From Haloparvum alkalitolerans (GTDB taxonomy: Archaea; Halobacteriota; Halobacteria; Halobacteriales; Haloferacaceae): a stretch of 64,000 nt of DNA. Below, in pieces: positions 19,644 to 28,619 of the stretch. The notes beneath the pieces were generated by a model. It was not told where the DNA came from. It worked only from the letters and a program-made list of their open reading frames with translations, and ran no database searches. Each line of letters starts with the position of its first letter. The first letter of the stretch is position 1. The position numbers and the translations under genes were made by a program. The stretch lies in NCBI RefSeq assembly GCF_050122995.1, contig NZ_JBNLIA010000005.1, positions 1 to 64,000 of the forward strand, in the 5' to 3' direction.

Positions 19644-21131
19644 TCACAGGTCGTACAGCGCCTCGAACTTCTCCTCCACGTAGTCGACGAAGTAGTCGGC
19701 CGTGAGCGGCTCGCCGGTCGCGCGCTCGATCAGCTCGTCGCTGGGGTAGCGGCGGCCGTGCCGGTGGACGTTCTCCGTCATCCACTCGCGCAGGGGCGCG
19801 AACTCGCCGCGGCGGATCTTCCCGTCGACGTCGTCGAGGTCCTCGCGCATCGCGGCGTCGAGTTGCGCGGCGAGCACGCTGCCGATCGTGTACCCCTGGA
19901 ACGCCGCGAAGCGGCTCGACCAGTGGATGTCCTGCAGACAGCCGGCCGCGTCCGTCTCGGGGACGACGCCGAGGTACTCGTCCATCCGGTCGTTCCAGAC
20001 CGCGGGGATCTCGTCGGCGTCGATCTCCCCGCGGACGAACTCGCGGCCGGTCTCGAACCGAAGGATGATGTGCATGTGATAGGTGAGTTCGTCCGCCTCG
20101 ACGCGGATGGTGTTGTCCGGGTAGATGCGGTTGACGCCCTCGTAGGCCTCCTGCGGCGTGGCGTCGCCGAGGTGCGGGAAGACGTCCTGTACCTCCGGCA
20201 GGTAGCCCTCCCAGAACGCCTTCGTGCGGCCGACGTGGTTCTCCCAGAAGCGCGACTGCGACTCGTGGACGCCGGAGCCGAGCGCCATCCCGAGCGGCGA
20301 GCCGAACTCCTCCTGCGGGAGCCCGAGGTTGTACTGGCCGTGACCGTACTCGTGGAGCGTCGCCATGAACCCCTTGACGGGGTCGTCCTTGAACCGGGTC
20401 GTCACGCGGCAGTCGAACTGGTTCCCGGACGTGAACGGGTGCGGCGAGAGGTCGAGCCGGCCGCGGTCCTCGGGATAGCCCACCGCGTCGAGCACGCGCT
20501 CGGAGAGCTCCATCTGGTCGTCCTCGGGGTACTCCCCCTCGGCGAAGGGGTTCGCAAGCTCGCAGCCCTCGGCTTCGATACGCTCGATGAGGGGGACGAG
20601 CGCCTCGCGGAGATCAGCGAACACCGACTCGACGGTGTCGAGGTCGATGTACGGCAGCGCGTCCTCGTGCATCACCGTGTACGGCGCCGCGTCGGGGTCG
20701 ACGTGCCCGGCCCGCTCGACGTGGAGTTCTCGAAGCTCCTCCAGCGTGGGCGCGAAGGCGTCGAAGTCGTCGTTCGCCTTCGCGTCCTGCCACGTCTCCT
20801 GTGCGTCGGACTGCGCGGTCGTCAGCCGCTCCACGAGGTCGCGGGGAACCTCGGCGGCGCGCTCGTACTCGCGGCGGATCTCGCGGACGACCGCGGCCTC
20901 CTCGTCCGAGAGGTCCTCCTCCGCGAGGTCGGCGAGGAGCGCCCCGACGCGCTCGTCCGTCAGTCGCTCGTGGTGCGCGGACGAGAGCGCGGAGAGCTGT
21001 TTCGATCGGGCGGGAGTCCCGCCGCTCGGCATCTTCGTCTGCTGGTCCCAGTAGAGCACGCCGCGGGCGCTCTCCAGTGCGGCCGCGCCGGCGTATCGAT
21101 CCCGGAGTTCCTCGTAGGCGGTCGACGACAT
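19644..21131 (-). CDS. M32 family metallocarboxypeptidase
   Basis: A 495-residue thermostable-type (Taq/Pfu) carboxypeptidase that removes C-terminal residues. The zinc motif HEYGH lies in ATLHEYGHGQYNLGLP, followed by LGSGVHESQSRFWENHVGR with the third ligand Glu. Other family blocks are YWDQQTKMP near the N-terminus and RFETGREFVRGEID. The ATG at 21131 (MSSTAYEELRDRY) is preferred; an upstream frame start at 21161 adds ten residues. Cytoplasmic, single gene. Confidence 0.95.
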   Translation of the reverse strand: MSSTAYEELRDRYAGAAALESARGVLYWDQQTKMPSGGTPARSKQLSALSSAHHERLTDERVGALLADLAEEDLSDEEAAVVREIRREYERAAEVPRDLVERLTTAQSDAQETWQDAKANDDFDAFAPTLEELRELHVERAGHVDPDAAPYTVMHEDALPYIDLDTVESVFADLREALVPLIERIEAEGCELANPFAEGEYPEDDQMELSERVLDAVGYPEDRGRLDLSPHPFTSGNQFDCRVTTRFKDDPVKGFMATLHEYGHGQYNLGLPQEEFGSPLGMALGSGVHESQSRFWENHVGRTKAFWEGYLPEVQDVFPHLGDATPQEAYEGVNRIYPDNTIRVEADELTYHMHIILRFETGREFVRGEIDADEIPAVWNDRMDEYLGVVPETDAAGCLQDIHWSSRFAAFQGYTIGSVLAAQLDAAMREDLDDVDGKIRRGEFAPLREWMTENVHRHGRRYPSDELIERATGEPLTADYFVDYVEEKFEALYDL

Positions 21132-21262
21132 GCCCACATCCCGTTCCCCGGAGTGCTTCAATCCCCGGATGCCGGAAGATCGAACGGAAGCGGGCGTCTG
21201 ACGGGCGTCAGACCCGTTGTAAGGTTTAACAAACTGGAAACGTCTGGGTACAGTGACGACCG

Positions 21263-21886
21263 ATGTCCCGAGACAGTCAGACGCGGACCGACGCGCCGCC
21301 GACCCCCTCGAACGTGCTCCTCACCGCTCCCCGAGAGGGGGACCGAAAGTCCGCCGCCTGCAGCCGCCTGCTGGGGAACTCACGGGACCGGCCGCGGCAC
21401 GTGCTCGGCGTGACGTACGGGACCGCACCCTCGCGCTGGCATGCGCAAGTCGTCGGCGAGACGGCCGGGAACGTGGCCGACAGCGCCGTCATAAGCGTCG
21501 GCGACCTCACGCGCGCCGCCGCGAGCGGCAGCGATCCCGACGCCGGCCCGCCCGGCGTCCCGTCCGTTCGAACGATCGGCGAACCGACCGACCTCGTCGG
21601 GCTCGGGCTGGAGCTGGAAGACCAGTTGACCGCCTGGGAGGGGTCCGACGCGGAGGCCGTCGTCTGTCTGGACTCCGTCACCGACCTGCTCGCGCACGTC
21701 GACGCGGAGTCGGCGCGCCGGTTCCTGAACCGGCTGACCGAGGTCGTGGCGGCGAGCGACGCGCGCGCGCACTACCACTTCGATCCCGCGAGTCACGACG
21801 ACCGGACGGTTGCGGCCGTCCGGTCGGTGTTCGAGACGGAACTCGACCTGCGCGAGGACGGTGTGGGCGGTCCGGGCGGAGCCTGA
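21263..21886 (+). CDS. RecA/KaiC-like degenerate ATPase-fold protein (DUF7504 type)
   Basis: A 207-residue protein of a haloarchaeal family. It opens with NVLLTAPREGDRKSAACSRLL, in the place of a Walker A loop but without GxxxxGK, then VLGVTYGTAPSRW and VVCLDSVTDLLAHVD (a Walker-B-like strand) and AHYHFDPASHDDRTV. It resembles KaiC/RecA-fold proteins that have lost nucleotide binding; I believe this is the DUF7504 family often linked to signalling. A TATA-like GGTTTAACAA lies about 35 bases upstream. Confidence 0.65.
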   Translation: MSRDSQTRTDAPPTPSNVLLTAPREGDRKSAACSRLLGNSRDRPRHVLGVTYGTAPSRWHAQVVGETAGNVADSAVISVGDLTRAAASGSDPDAGPPGVPSVRTIGEPTDLVGLGLELEDQLTAWEGSDAEAVVCLDSVTDLLAHVDAESARRFLNRLTEVVAASDARAHYHFDPASHDDRTVAAVRSVFETELDLREDGVGGPGGA

Positions 21887-21976
21887 CCGTCGGCGCCGAT
21901 CCGTCCGTTCTGACCGAGGCCGGCGGTGACGAGGCGTTTCCCGAGCCGTCCGCGTCAGAGCGCTCGAGGCCGGCGA

Positions 21977-23101
21977 TCAGTCGGCCGACTGGTCCGTCGA
22001 CACGAACTCGTCCAGCTGGCGCTGCGCCTCGTCGAGTCGCTCGATGGCCGGCTGCTCGCCGAGCAGTCGCAACAGCGCGGTCTGCGCGAACGTGATCGCG
22101 AGCACCAGCAGGATCGGCGCGAGGAACAGCCCGTAGAAGCCGAACACGACCGGACCGAGGATGTACGCCAACATCAGCAGGCCGACGTGTGTCGTCTCAC
22201 CGCTGAGGTACGGGCGCAGGACCAGGTCGGGGATCGTGTCGACGACGACGACCGCGACAACGAGGAAGCCGACGACGTAGGCCAAAAGCTCCGTGTTGCC
22301 CTCGAGGAGAGCGGGCACGGCGGTCGCGGCTGCCAGCGGCACGTAGACAACCTTCATTCCGACGACGGGAATCAGGCTGGCGACGCCGGTCAACACGCCG
22401 GCGAGGACGGGATACGGAACCTGCACCGCCTCCGGCACCAGCGCGTTGTACCCCATGTAGGAGGCGACCGCGATGAGCGCGATGGCGATGACGTTGAGCA
22501 GGTTGCCGAACAGCACCGCCTCCAGTTCGTGGTCGGCAGCCTCGAGGTACTCCCGCACGACGGCGTCGTCGTCGAACTTCAGCAGCCACGACCGGATCCG
22601 CCCCCCGTCGACGAGCAGGTAGTAGGTGATGACGACGATCACGAGCAGGTTGAGGAAGAACCCCGTCACTAGCTCCGTCAACAGGGTCGCGTTCTCCGCG
22701 AGAAACTGGATCACCTGATCGAACCGCCCGGCCTGATACGCCTGCACGATCCCCTCGAACGTCGGTTCCGGCAGCTCACCCACGTTCTCGATCCACGCCA
22801 CGCTCGCCCCGGAAGTCGCGATGAGCGAGTACTGGTCGATGAACCGCCGCAGCTCCAGGACCATCAGCACGACCGTATAGGTCAACACCAGAAGCAGCGG
22901 CACCGACACGAGCGACAGCGTCAACATCGCGCGCACTCGGATCGGCAGCCGAAGCCGGCGCAACCCGCGGTGGAACCGCCTCGTCGAGTAGTAAAGGAAC
23001 GTGGCGACCGTCAGGGCGGCCACGAACCGGTAGGCCATGTAGCCGACGGCGAGGCCGACCGCCATGCCGAAGAGGGTGACCACGAATCGCTTCTCGTCCA
23101 T
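21977..23101 (-). CDS. AI-2E family transporter (TqsA/PerM-like)
   Basis: A 374-residue multi-spanning membrane protein. About eight hydrophobic segments are visible, with the family's typical central cytoplasmic/extracellular loop (residues about 90-150) and late pattern GVASLIPVVGMKVVYVPLA then DTIPDLVLRPYLSGETTHVGLLML. Members export or exchange small molecules or Na+/Li+ and H+; the archaeal substrate is not known. Single gene. Confidence 0.9.
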   Translation of the reverse strand: MDEKRFVVTLFGMAVGLAVGYMAYRFVAALTVATFLYYSTRRFHRGLRRLRLPIRVRAMLTLSLVSVPLLLVLTYTVVLMVLELRRFIDQYSLIATSGASVAWIENVGELPEPTFEGIVQAYQAGRFDQVIQFLAENATLLTELVTGFFLNLLVIVVITYYLLVDGGRIRSWLLKFDDDAVVREYLEAADHELEAVLFGNLLNVIAIALIAVASYMGYNALVPEAVQVPYPVLAGVLTGVASLIPVVGMKVVYVPLAAATAVPALLEGNTELLAYVVGFLVVAVVVVDTIPDLVLRPYLSGETTHVGLLMLAYILGPVVFGFYGLFLAPILLVLAITFAQTALLRLLGEQPAIERLDEAQRQLDEFVSTDQSAD

Positions 23102-23161
23102 AGTCGGTCGACCGCTCCGTGACTCATAAGTCTCGGGGTCGGGCGACCGGACGGACCCGGC

Positions 23162-24523
23162 TCAGTCCCCGAGCGCGTCGACGACGCTCGCGGTCGCGTC
23201 GGGCGTGGCCCGGGCGACCGCCTCGATCCGGACGTACTCGCCGAACGCCTCCGCGACGGCGCGCCGGTCCGGATCCGGACCGGACGCGAACGTCTCGTCG
23301 GGCGACGAGAACGCCGGCGTCAGGCGCCACGCCGTCCAGCGGTCGAGGGAAGCCTCGGACTCGACCAGCGCACGCACCGCGGACAGCGCCGCCTCGCGGG
23401 CGTCGGCGACCGCCGCGGCGTCCGCCGGGAACAGGTCGTCGCCGTCGTCGATCCGTGCGCGGATCGCGTCGAACGCGGACAGCGTCGCGAGCGACCGGTG
23501 GGTGGCCCGCAGCGTCCACGCCGGGTGCGGCGGGTCGAACGCCGGCCACGCGACCGGCGCGAACCGGGCGAAGTCGAAGAAGTCCCCGAAAGCGTCCACG
23601 AGCAGTCCGCGACCGGGATGGTCCCGAGGCACGTCCCGGGAGAGGTAGGCGTCGACGTCCGGGTACGACCTCGGGCGTTCGGTGTCCCCCTCGTGCATCG
23701 CCCGGAACCGGTCCTCGACGCGCGGCGCGAGCGCCGAGAGGGCCGCCCGCATCGGCTCCGCGACGGCCACGGGGTCCGACAGCGACGCGACGTAGCGCTC
23801 GCGGAGGTCGTCCCCGACGGCGGCCTGTGCTCGCGTCCGCTCCAGGTCGCAGGTCGCCCGTCCGGCACGTAGGGGATTCGCCGCCGCGGACGGAGCCCCA
23901 GGCGTCACGAGCCGACGCCGGCGCGTGACGCCGGCCCACCGCTCGGGCGGCGCGTAGGCGACGACGCCCGCCTGCGGGCCGCTCGCGGCGTCCGGGAGCG
24001 CGTTGCCGAGGTCGTCCATCCGCCCGAGCGCCGTCGACCGCGTCAGGGTCACCTCGTCGGGGTCCCTGTCCGCGTGGATCGCCGCCCAACAGCCCGCCGC
24101 CCGCGCCGCCTGCGCGCAGGCGTCGACGCCGGCCTCGACGACGGAGAGCGTCGGCGCGTCTCCCCGCAGATCCCCCATTCGGCGCCGCGCGTCGCGGGCC
24201 GCCTCCCGCGCGTCTACGATGGCCGCCCTGATCGTGCCGTTCGGGACGATCTCGGACGTGAGCGGGTCCGGGATCGGCGACAGCAGCGCCCCGACGCGGT
24301 CGGAGAGCGCCGCGACGCGCTCCTCGGGGAGCCGCATCGGCATCGGGTCCGGGCGGGTGGGGACGGCCGCGTCGGTGACGTCGGCGAGCCCCGCCGCGTC
24401 GAAGGAGGGCGGATCGTCCCAGTAGGACTGCCGGGTGCGACCACAGCCCGCCAGCGCGACCCCGAGCGTCGCTGCACCCCCGGTCCGCAGGGCCTCGCGT
24501 CTGGTGAGTCCGCGGTCGCTCAC
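23162..24523 (-). CDS. Tat-exported lipoprotein of unknown function
   Basis: A 453-residue protein with a twin-arginine lipoprotein signal: TRREALRTGGAATLGVALAGC, with lipobox Cys near residue 27. The mature part is alpha-rich, with repeated acidic/alanine helices and no motif that I recognise. It overlaps the upstream lipoprotein gene by 4 bases (start ATG within the previous stop), so the two are co-translated and probably work together at the outer face of the membrane. Third-position GC supports coding status throughout. Confidence 0.75.
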   Translation of the reverse strand: MSDRGLTRREALRTGGAATLGVALAGCGRTRQSYWDDPPSFDAAGLADVTDAAVPTRPDPMPMRLPEERVAALSDRVGALLSPIPDPLTSEIVPNGTIRAAIVDAREAARDARRRMGDLRGDAPTLSVVEAGVDACAQAARAAGCWAAIHADRDPDEVTLTRSTALGRMDDLGNALPDAASGPQAGVVAYAPPERWAGVTRRRRLVTPGAPSAAANPLRAGRATCDLERTRAQAAVGDDLRERYVASLSDPVAVAEPMRAALSALAPRVEDRFRAMHEGDTERPRSYPDVDAYLSRDVPRDHPGRGLLVDAFGDFFDFARFAPVAWPAFDPPHPAWTLRATHRSLATLSAFDAIRARIDDGDDLFPADAAAVADAREAALSAVRALVESEASLDRWTAWRLTPAFSSPDETFASGPDPDRRAVAEAFGEYVRIEAVARATPDATASVVDALGD

Positions 24524-25158
24524 GGCACCTCCCCCTCCGGCGTCGTGGTAATGGTGTCATAGTCCGTGTCCACGGCCCGGCACGGCGTTCGCCCGCTGGC
24601 GCCGGAGCCGTTCAGCTCGTCCTCGAGCGCCGCGGGGATCCGGATCAGGACCAACAGCCGGTCGCGCTCCCCGTCCTCGCAGGCGGCCTCCGGCGGCCGG
24701 AGCTCGCGGCAGTAGGAGTACTCGGCGTGCCCTGGCTCCCACGAGACGGACCGGATCCGGAGCCGGTAACAGGAACGGATCCGGGAGGGAGCGGCGAACA
24801 GCGTCTCGGTCGAGAACTCCGTCGCGTCGACGAACGACCGCACGGCCGCGGCGTCCGCCTCCGGGACGCCGTCGGCGACGACGAGCGCCGCGGCGCGGTC
24901 GGGATCGGTGACGAGTTCGCGCCGGAGGGGTGACGGGGTTCCGGCCGCGTCGCCCGCGGCGTCGCCGCCCGTCGGGTCCAGAAGGACCGGCTCGTCCGGG
25001 GTCGGGTTGCGGGCCGTGACCACCTCTGGGTCCGAGACGGAACCGGAAGAGGCCCGGTCGGCGGGAGTCGTGTCGGCGCCGCCGCGACCGCCGCAGCCGG
25101 CGACCGCGGCCGCGAGCGAGGCGGCGCTACCGAGGAGGGCGCGTCTGGTCGGGGACAT
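24520..25158 (-). CDS. Tat lipoprotein with Cys-rich C-terminal half
   Basis: A 212-residue protein starting MSPTRRALLGSAASLAAAVAG with lipobox Cys at 22, so Tat-exported and lipid-anchored. After a low-complexity acidic linker there is a folded domain with conserved-looking Cys residues (RSCYRLRI, SYCRELRPP, ACEDGERD, TPCRAVD), suggesting two disulfides. The YDTITTTPEGEVP tail ends at the stop that overlaps the next gene's start. First gene of the two-lipoprotein operon. No family recognised. Confidence 0.7.
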   Translation of the reverse strand: MSPTRRALLGSAASLAAAVAGCGGRGGADTTPADRASSGSVSDPEVVTARNPTPDEPVLLDPTGGDAAGDAAGTPSPLRRELVTDPDRAAALVVADGVPEADAAAVRSFVDATEFSTETLFAAPSRIRSCYRLRIRSVSWEPGHAEYSYCRELRPPEAACEDGERDRLLVLIRIPAALEDELNGSGASGRTPCRAVDTDYDTITTTPEGEVP

Positions 25159-25294
25159 CGTCGCTCCCGGTCGTTTCTGGCACGCGGACAAATACCTTCT
25201 GTCGACTCCGGGGGTCGCCGTCGACCGTCGACGGCGGTGTGGAACCGGTGCGCGACCGCGACAGATACACCACCAATGCGTGTGAACGTCCACC

Positions 25295-26218
25295 ATGGTC
25301 TCGGACCCGGCGGACCCGCGCGTCGCGGCGATCCGCGAGGCGACCTCGCTGGCCGAGTTGGCCGACGGACTCGGCGTCGCCACGCCCCACGAGGCGTACT
25401 TCGAGGCGAAGCCCGTATGGGCCGAGGCGGTGCGACGCCGGCAGGCGGCGCGGCCCGCGGACGACGGGCTGCCCGGCTGGCGCGTGACCGTCGACGGCCA
25501 CGCCTTCCACGTCCACGGCGTCACGCACGCGGGAACCGACGCCGAGCGCGACGCTCTCCGCGGGCACGTGGAGCGCTTCCGCGACCGGGGCGCGACCGTC
25601 TACTGCGAGCAGGGGATCCGGCCGCTCTACTTCGAGGACTTCCCCGCGGTCTGCGAGATGGACGACTACCGGTGGGCGCTGCGGGAGTGTGCCGACCGCG
25701 ACGTCGAGACGCACCTCGACGCGCTGTCGGAGACCGGCGTCGACGCGGTGCTGGAGGACCTCACCGCGGCCGCGGACCGGTTCCGGGAGGCGGTCTTCTC
25801 GCTGGTCGAGTCCGGGGGCGCGGTGTACGGCGACCGCTTCGAGCGCGCGCTCGGCGACGTGGCCGCCGGGTTCCTGACGGACCACGCCGCGGCCGCGACC
25901 GGCGAGAGCTACGAGGCCTTCCGACTGAGCAACGCGGCCGCCGAGGACCCCGAGCGACTCGGCGCGCTGATGCGCTACTACGAGCGTGCGTTTCTCCCCC
26001 AGCCGCTCGAGCGCGAGTGGCTCCGCGGCCACGACCCCGAGCTCGAACTCGTCTCGCACGCGCGCAACGAGCGCATGGCCGACTACGCCGTCTACCACAA
26101 CGAGGCGGCGACCGAGGTGCACCTGATCGTCGGCGCCGCCCACGCGCCGGGGGTGCGCTACTACCTGCGGCGCCTCCGCGACGGCGCCGAGGTTCCGGAC
26201 GACTTCGCGCCGCTTTGA
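25295..26218 (+). CDS. TraB/TIKI-like fold protein (putative)
   Basis: A 307-residue soluble protein. Two regions look like the TraB/PrgY (TIKI) fold: HVHGVTHAGTDAERDALRGH followed by GATVYCEQGIRPLYF near residues 70-110, and at the end NERMADYAVYHN then LIVGAAHAPGVRYYLRRLRDG, which parallels the ER-HM..VVGAGH-GI signature. There are no transmembrane helices, unlike classic TraB. It could be a peptidase-like or inhibitor-like protein; function unproven. Transcribed away from the lipoprotein pair across a 136-base divergent promoter. Confidence 0.5.
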   Translation: MVSDPADPRVAAIREATSLAELADGLGVATPHEAYFEAKPVWAEAVRRRQAARPADDGLPGWRVTVDGHAFHVHGVTHAGTDAERDALRGHVERFRDRGATVYCEQGIRPLYFEDFPAVCEMDDYRWALRECADRDVETHLDALSETGVDAVLEDLTAAADRFREAVFSLVESGGAVYGDRFERALGDVAAGFLTDHAAAATGESYEAFRLSNAAAEDPERLGALMRYYERAFLPQPLEREWLRGHDPELELVSHARNERMADYAVYHNEAATEVHLIVGAAHAPGVRYYLRRLRDGAEVPDDFAPL

Positions 26219-26320
26219 TCCGAGCGGTCACCGAGGTCCGACACAGAGGATTACGGCACCTCCGACGCCGGAATCGGCCGGGTCATTTTTTGGACTCGGC
26301 GGGCAATCGGCCGACGAGCC

Positions 26321-28102
26321 ATGGCGGACGCACACGCCGTTCCGAAGGGTGTGGGCCTCGACGCGCTGCGGGAGATCCTCGCCGGGTGGTCCGAGGTGGG
26401 CGCGGCCGCGGAGCCTCGCTATACCGCCGACGTCGCGGACGCGACTGGCTACTCGGACGCCGCCGGGCGGCAGACGCGGTTCCTGGAGGACCTCGGAGTG
26501 CTCGACCCGACCGAATCGGGACAGAAACACCGCCTCACCGACGAGGGGGAGCAGTTGGCGGGCGCGCTGGCCATCGACGACGAGGGGTACGCGCGGGAGC
26601 ACGCCGCCGACCTCCTCCGCGAGTGGCCCGTGACCGAGGAACTCCGGGCCATCGTTCGGGGCAACCCCACCGTCGAGGGGGACCTGGTGCCCCTGCTGGC
26701 GACGGTCGCGGGCGTCGACCCGGAGAAGCGCCGCGTCGAGACGGGGCTGTCCACCCTGCTGGACCTCTACGAGTGGGCCGGACTGCTCGACCGCGACGAG
26801 GAGGGGCGGTATCGGCTCCCGGGCGAGGCCGACGCGGAGGGATCCGAGACGAGCACGGAGGACGAAGAGCCCGAAACGGGCGGGGGATCTGTGGAACGGC
26901 CGGAACCGGCGGAACCGCCGACCTGCGAGCGGCGTTCGGCCGTGACGAGGCGGGATGAGGCGATGGGCGAGGCCGCCGCAGAGACCGCCCCGAGCGCCGC
27001 GGAGACGGCCTCGGTCATCGCGGAGGCGGAGGACGCCGTCCGCCGGGCGGAAGAAACAGTCGAGGAGGCGCGCGCGGCCCGCGACCTCGTCGAGCAGGCA
27101 GTCGAACGGGAGGGCGAGACCGACGAAGCCGGTGCCCCGACCGTCTCCGGTGCCGCGCGGGCCGAGGCCGGGCCGGAGACGGAGGTCGCGGATGAGCAGG
27201 AAGCGGAGGTCGCGGATGGGCCGGAGGAGGAGTCGGAGGCCGACGCCGACGCGGTCGCCGAAGCGGAGCGCGCGCTCGGGACGGCGCTGTTGTCGGCCGT
27301 CGAAGGCGCGGAGGAGTCGGAGTTGGAGGCAGCCGCCTCCGAGACGACCCGGTCGGTGATCGAGTCGGTCGCGGCGGAGACGGGAGCGGATCCGGAGGAC
27401 CTCGCGGCAGCGGTCGAGGACTCCATCGCCGACGCGCTCGACGCCGCGGAGGCGCTCGCGGCCGCCGAGGGTGCGGGCGATGGAGCCGACAAGACTGGGA
27501 GCGAGGGATCCGACGAGGAGGGCGCGACCGGCGGGGGCGTCGCCGCGGAGGAGGCGACCGAGGACGAACCGGCCGAGGCGCTCGCAGAGACGGTCGAGGC
27601 GGCGACCGCGGCCGCAGAGGAGGCCGCGGAGGCCGCGCGGGAGGCGGCCGAGGCCGCTCGCGACGCCGCCGAGGCGGCGGAAGCCGGCGGCGGGGGCGGG
27701 AGCGACGCCACCACGCCCTCGGAGAACGAGGCCGAACCCGACGGCGAGAGCGGGGGCGGCGCGGAGACCGGGAGCGACGGCGAGGGCGGCGAGGCTGAGG
27801 GCGGCGAGGACGGCGAGGCTGAGGGCGGCGAGGACGGCGAGGATGGCGAGAGCGGCGAGGATGAGGGCGGCGAAGGCGGGACCGCCGACGTTGCGGCGAC
27901 CGCCGCGGCCGAGGCGGGCGAGTCGAACGCCGCCGAGCCCGGCGTGGGCGAGCACGCGCTCTCGCTCGGGGTCGACCTCGACGCCGACCCGGAGGAGCTC
28001 GAGCCCATCGTGCGCGGCATCAGGAACGGGCTGCTGGTGGAGGACGCCGACGCGGTGGGAAGCGAGGAGGCGGCCGACGCGAACGGCGCGGACGACGAGT
28101 AA
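26321..28102 (+). CDS. winged-helix protein with long Ala/Glu/Gly low-complexity tail
   Basis: A 593-residue protein in two parts. Residues 1-170 look like two consecutive winged-helix domains (GRQTRFLEDLGVLD..KHRLTDEGEQLAGAL and VETGLSTLLDLYEWAGLLDR). The remaining about 420 residues are Ala/Glu/Asp/Gly-rich: long heptad-like helices (EEAAEAAREAAEAARDAAE) and Gly-Glu-Asp repeats encoded by tandem GGCGAGGAC/GGCGAGGCT units near 27780-27870. The C-terminal 40 residues (ALSLGVDLDADPEELEPIV) are ordered again. It may be a DNA-binding adaptor with an acidic solenoid or coiled-coil stalk. The direct DNA repeats make its length prone to variation. Confidence 0.75.
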   Translation: MADAHAVPKGVGLDALREILAGWSEVGAAAEPRYTADVADATGYSDAAGRQTRFLEDLGVLDPTESGQKHRLTDEGEQLAGALAIDDEGYAREHAADLLREWPVTEELRAIVRGNPTVEGDLVPLLATVAGVDPEKRRVETGLSTLLDLYEWAGLLDRDEEGRYRLPGEADAEGSETSTEDEEPETGGGSVERPEPAEPPTCERRSAVTRRDEAMGEAAAETAPSAAETASVIAEAEDAVRRAEETVEEARAARDLVEQAVEREGETDEAGAPTVSGAARAEAGPETEVADEQEAEVADGPEEESEADADAVAEAERALGTALLSAVEGAEESELEAAASETTRSVIESVAAETGADPEDLAAAVEDSIADALDAAEALAAAEGAGDGADKTGSEGSDEEGATGGGVAAEEATEDEPAEALAETVEAATAAAEEAAEAAREAAEAARDAAEAAEAGGGGGSDATTPSENEAEPDGESGGGAETGSDGEGGEAEGGEDGEAEGGEDGEDGESGEDEGGEGGTADVAATAAAEAGESNAAEPGVGEHALSLGVDLDADPEELEPIVRGIRNGLLVEDADAVGSEEAADANGADDE

Positions 28103-28140
28103 GGTCCCCGACCGTCGGAGCGCCGGCGACTGGGGCCGCG

Positions 28141-28449
28141 CTACACCCGTCCGCCGCCCGGGTCCGTGCCGGCCTCGGCGGCGTCCGCGGCGTCCGCGAG
28201 TTCCCCCGCGAGCGTGCGCGCCTCCGCGGGGGTGAGGCAAGCCTCGTCGACGTGCGCCGACAGGCCGTCGGTCGCGGCCAGGTCGGCGGCGTCGACCTCC
28301 AGTTGGAGCGCCACCTCGTCGGGCGATTCCCGGTGGCGGGTCACGTCGAGGACGGCGACCGCGTCGGTCTCCCGGGTCGCGGTCCGCAGCCGCGCGTCGA
28401 GGAAGTCGAACGTGGTCCGCGCCGTCACGTCCAGCAGGCGACGGTCCAC
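28141..28449 (-). CDS. small haloarchaeal protein (DUF6360-like)
   Basis: A 102-residue protein, GTG start, with VTARTTFDFLDARLRTATRET, AVLDVTRHRESPDEVALQLEVDA and a helical ELADAADAAEAG end. I recognise a haloarchaeal small family (I believe DUF6360) often found beside nitrogen genes. It begins 2 bases after the 55-residue gene downstream of nitrite reductase, so it is in the same transcription unit. Function unknown; a role in nitrite reductase assembly is only a guess from context. Confidence 0.65.
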   Translation of the reverse strand: MDRRLLDVTARTTFDFLDARLRTATRETDAVAVLDVTRHRESPDEVALQLEVDAADLAATDGLSAHVDEACLTPAEARTLAGELADAADAAEAGTDPGGGRV

Positions 28450-28451
28450 GC

Positions 28452-28619
28452 TCAGCCGTCTCTCTCCGTCGGGGCCGAGTGCCCGCCGTTCCGCCCGGTG
28501 GCCGCACGAGGACCGCCCGCGAACAGTTCCGGCGCGGCGTCCATCGAGGCGTGCTCGACGGTCGGGTCCAGCCCGTCCCCGGTGGGGGGATTCGCCTCGC
28601 GTGCGGTCGGGTCAGTCAT
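28452..28619 (-). CDS. 55-residue coupled ORF after nitrite reductase
   Basis: Short protein MTDPTAREANPPTGDGLDPT... ending HSAPTERDG, very Pro/Gly/Asp rich and probably disordered. Its ATG overlaps the nitrite reductase stop in the same 8-base ATGACTGA arrangement seen between nasA and the MobA-like gene, and it ends 2 bases before the DUF6360-like start. The tight stacking suggests it is translated, though the product is not recognised. It may simply keep the ribosome moving along the operon. Confidence 0.5.
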   Translation of the reverse strand: MTDPTAREANPPTGDGLDPTVEHASMDAAPELFAGGPRAATGRNGGHSAPTERDG

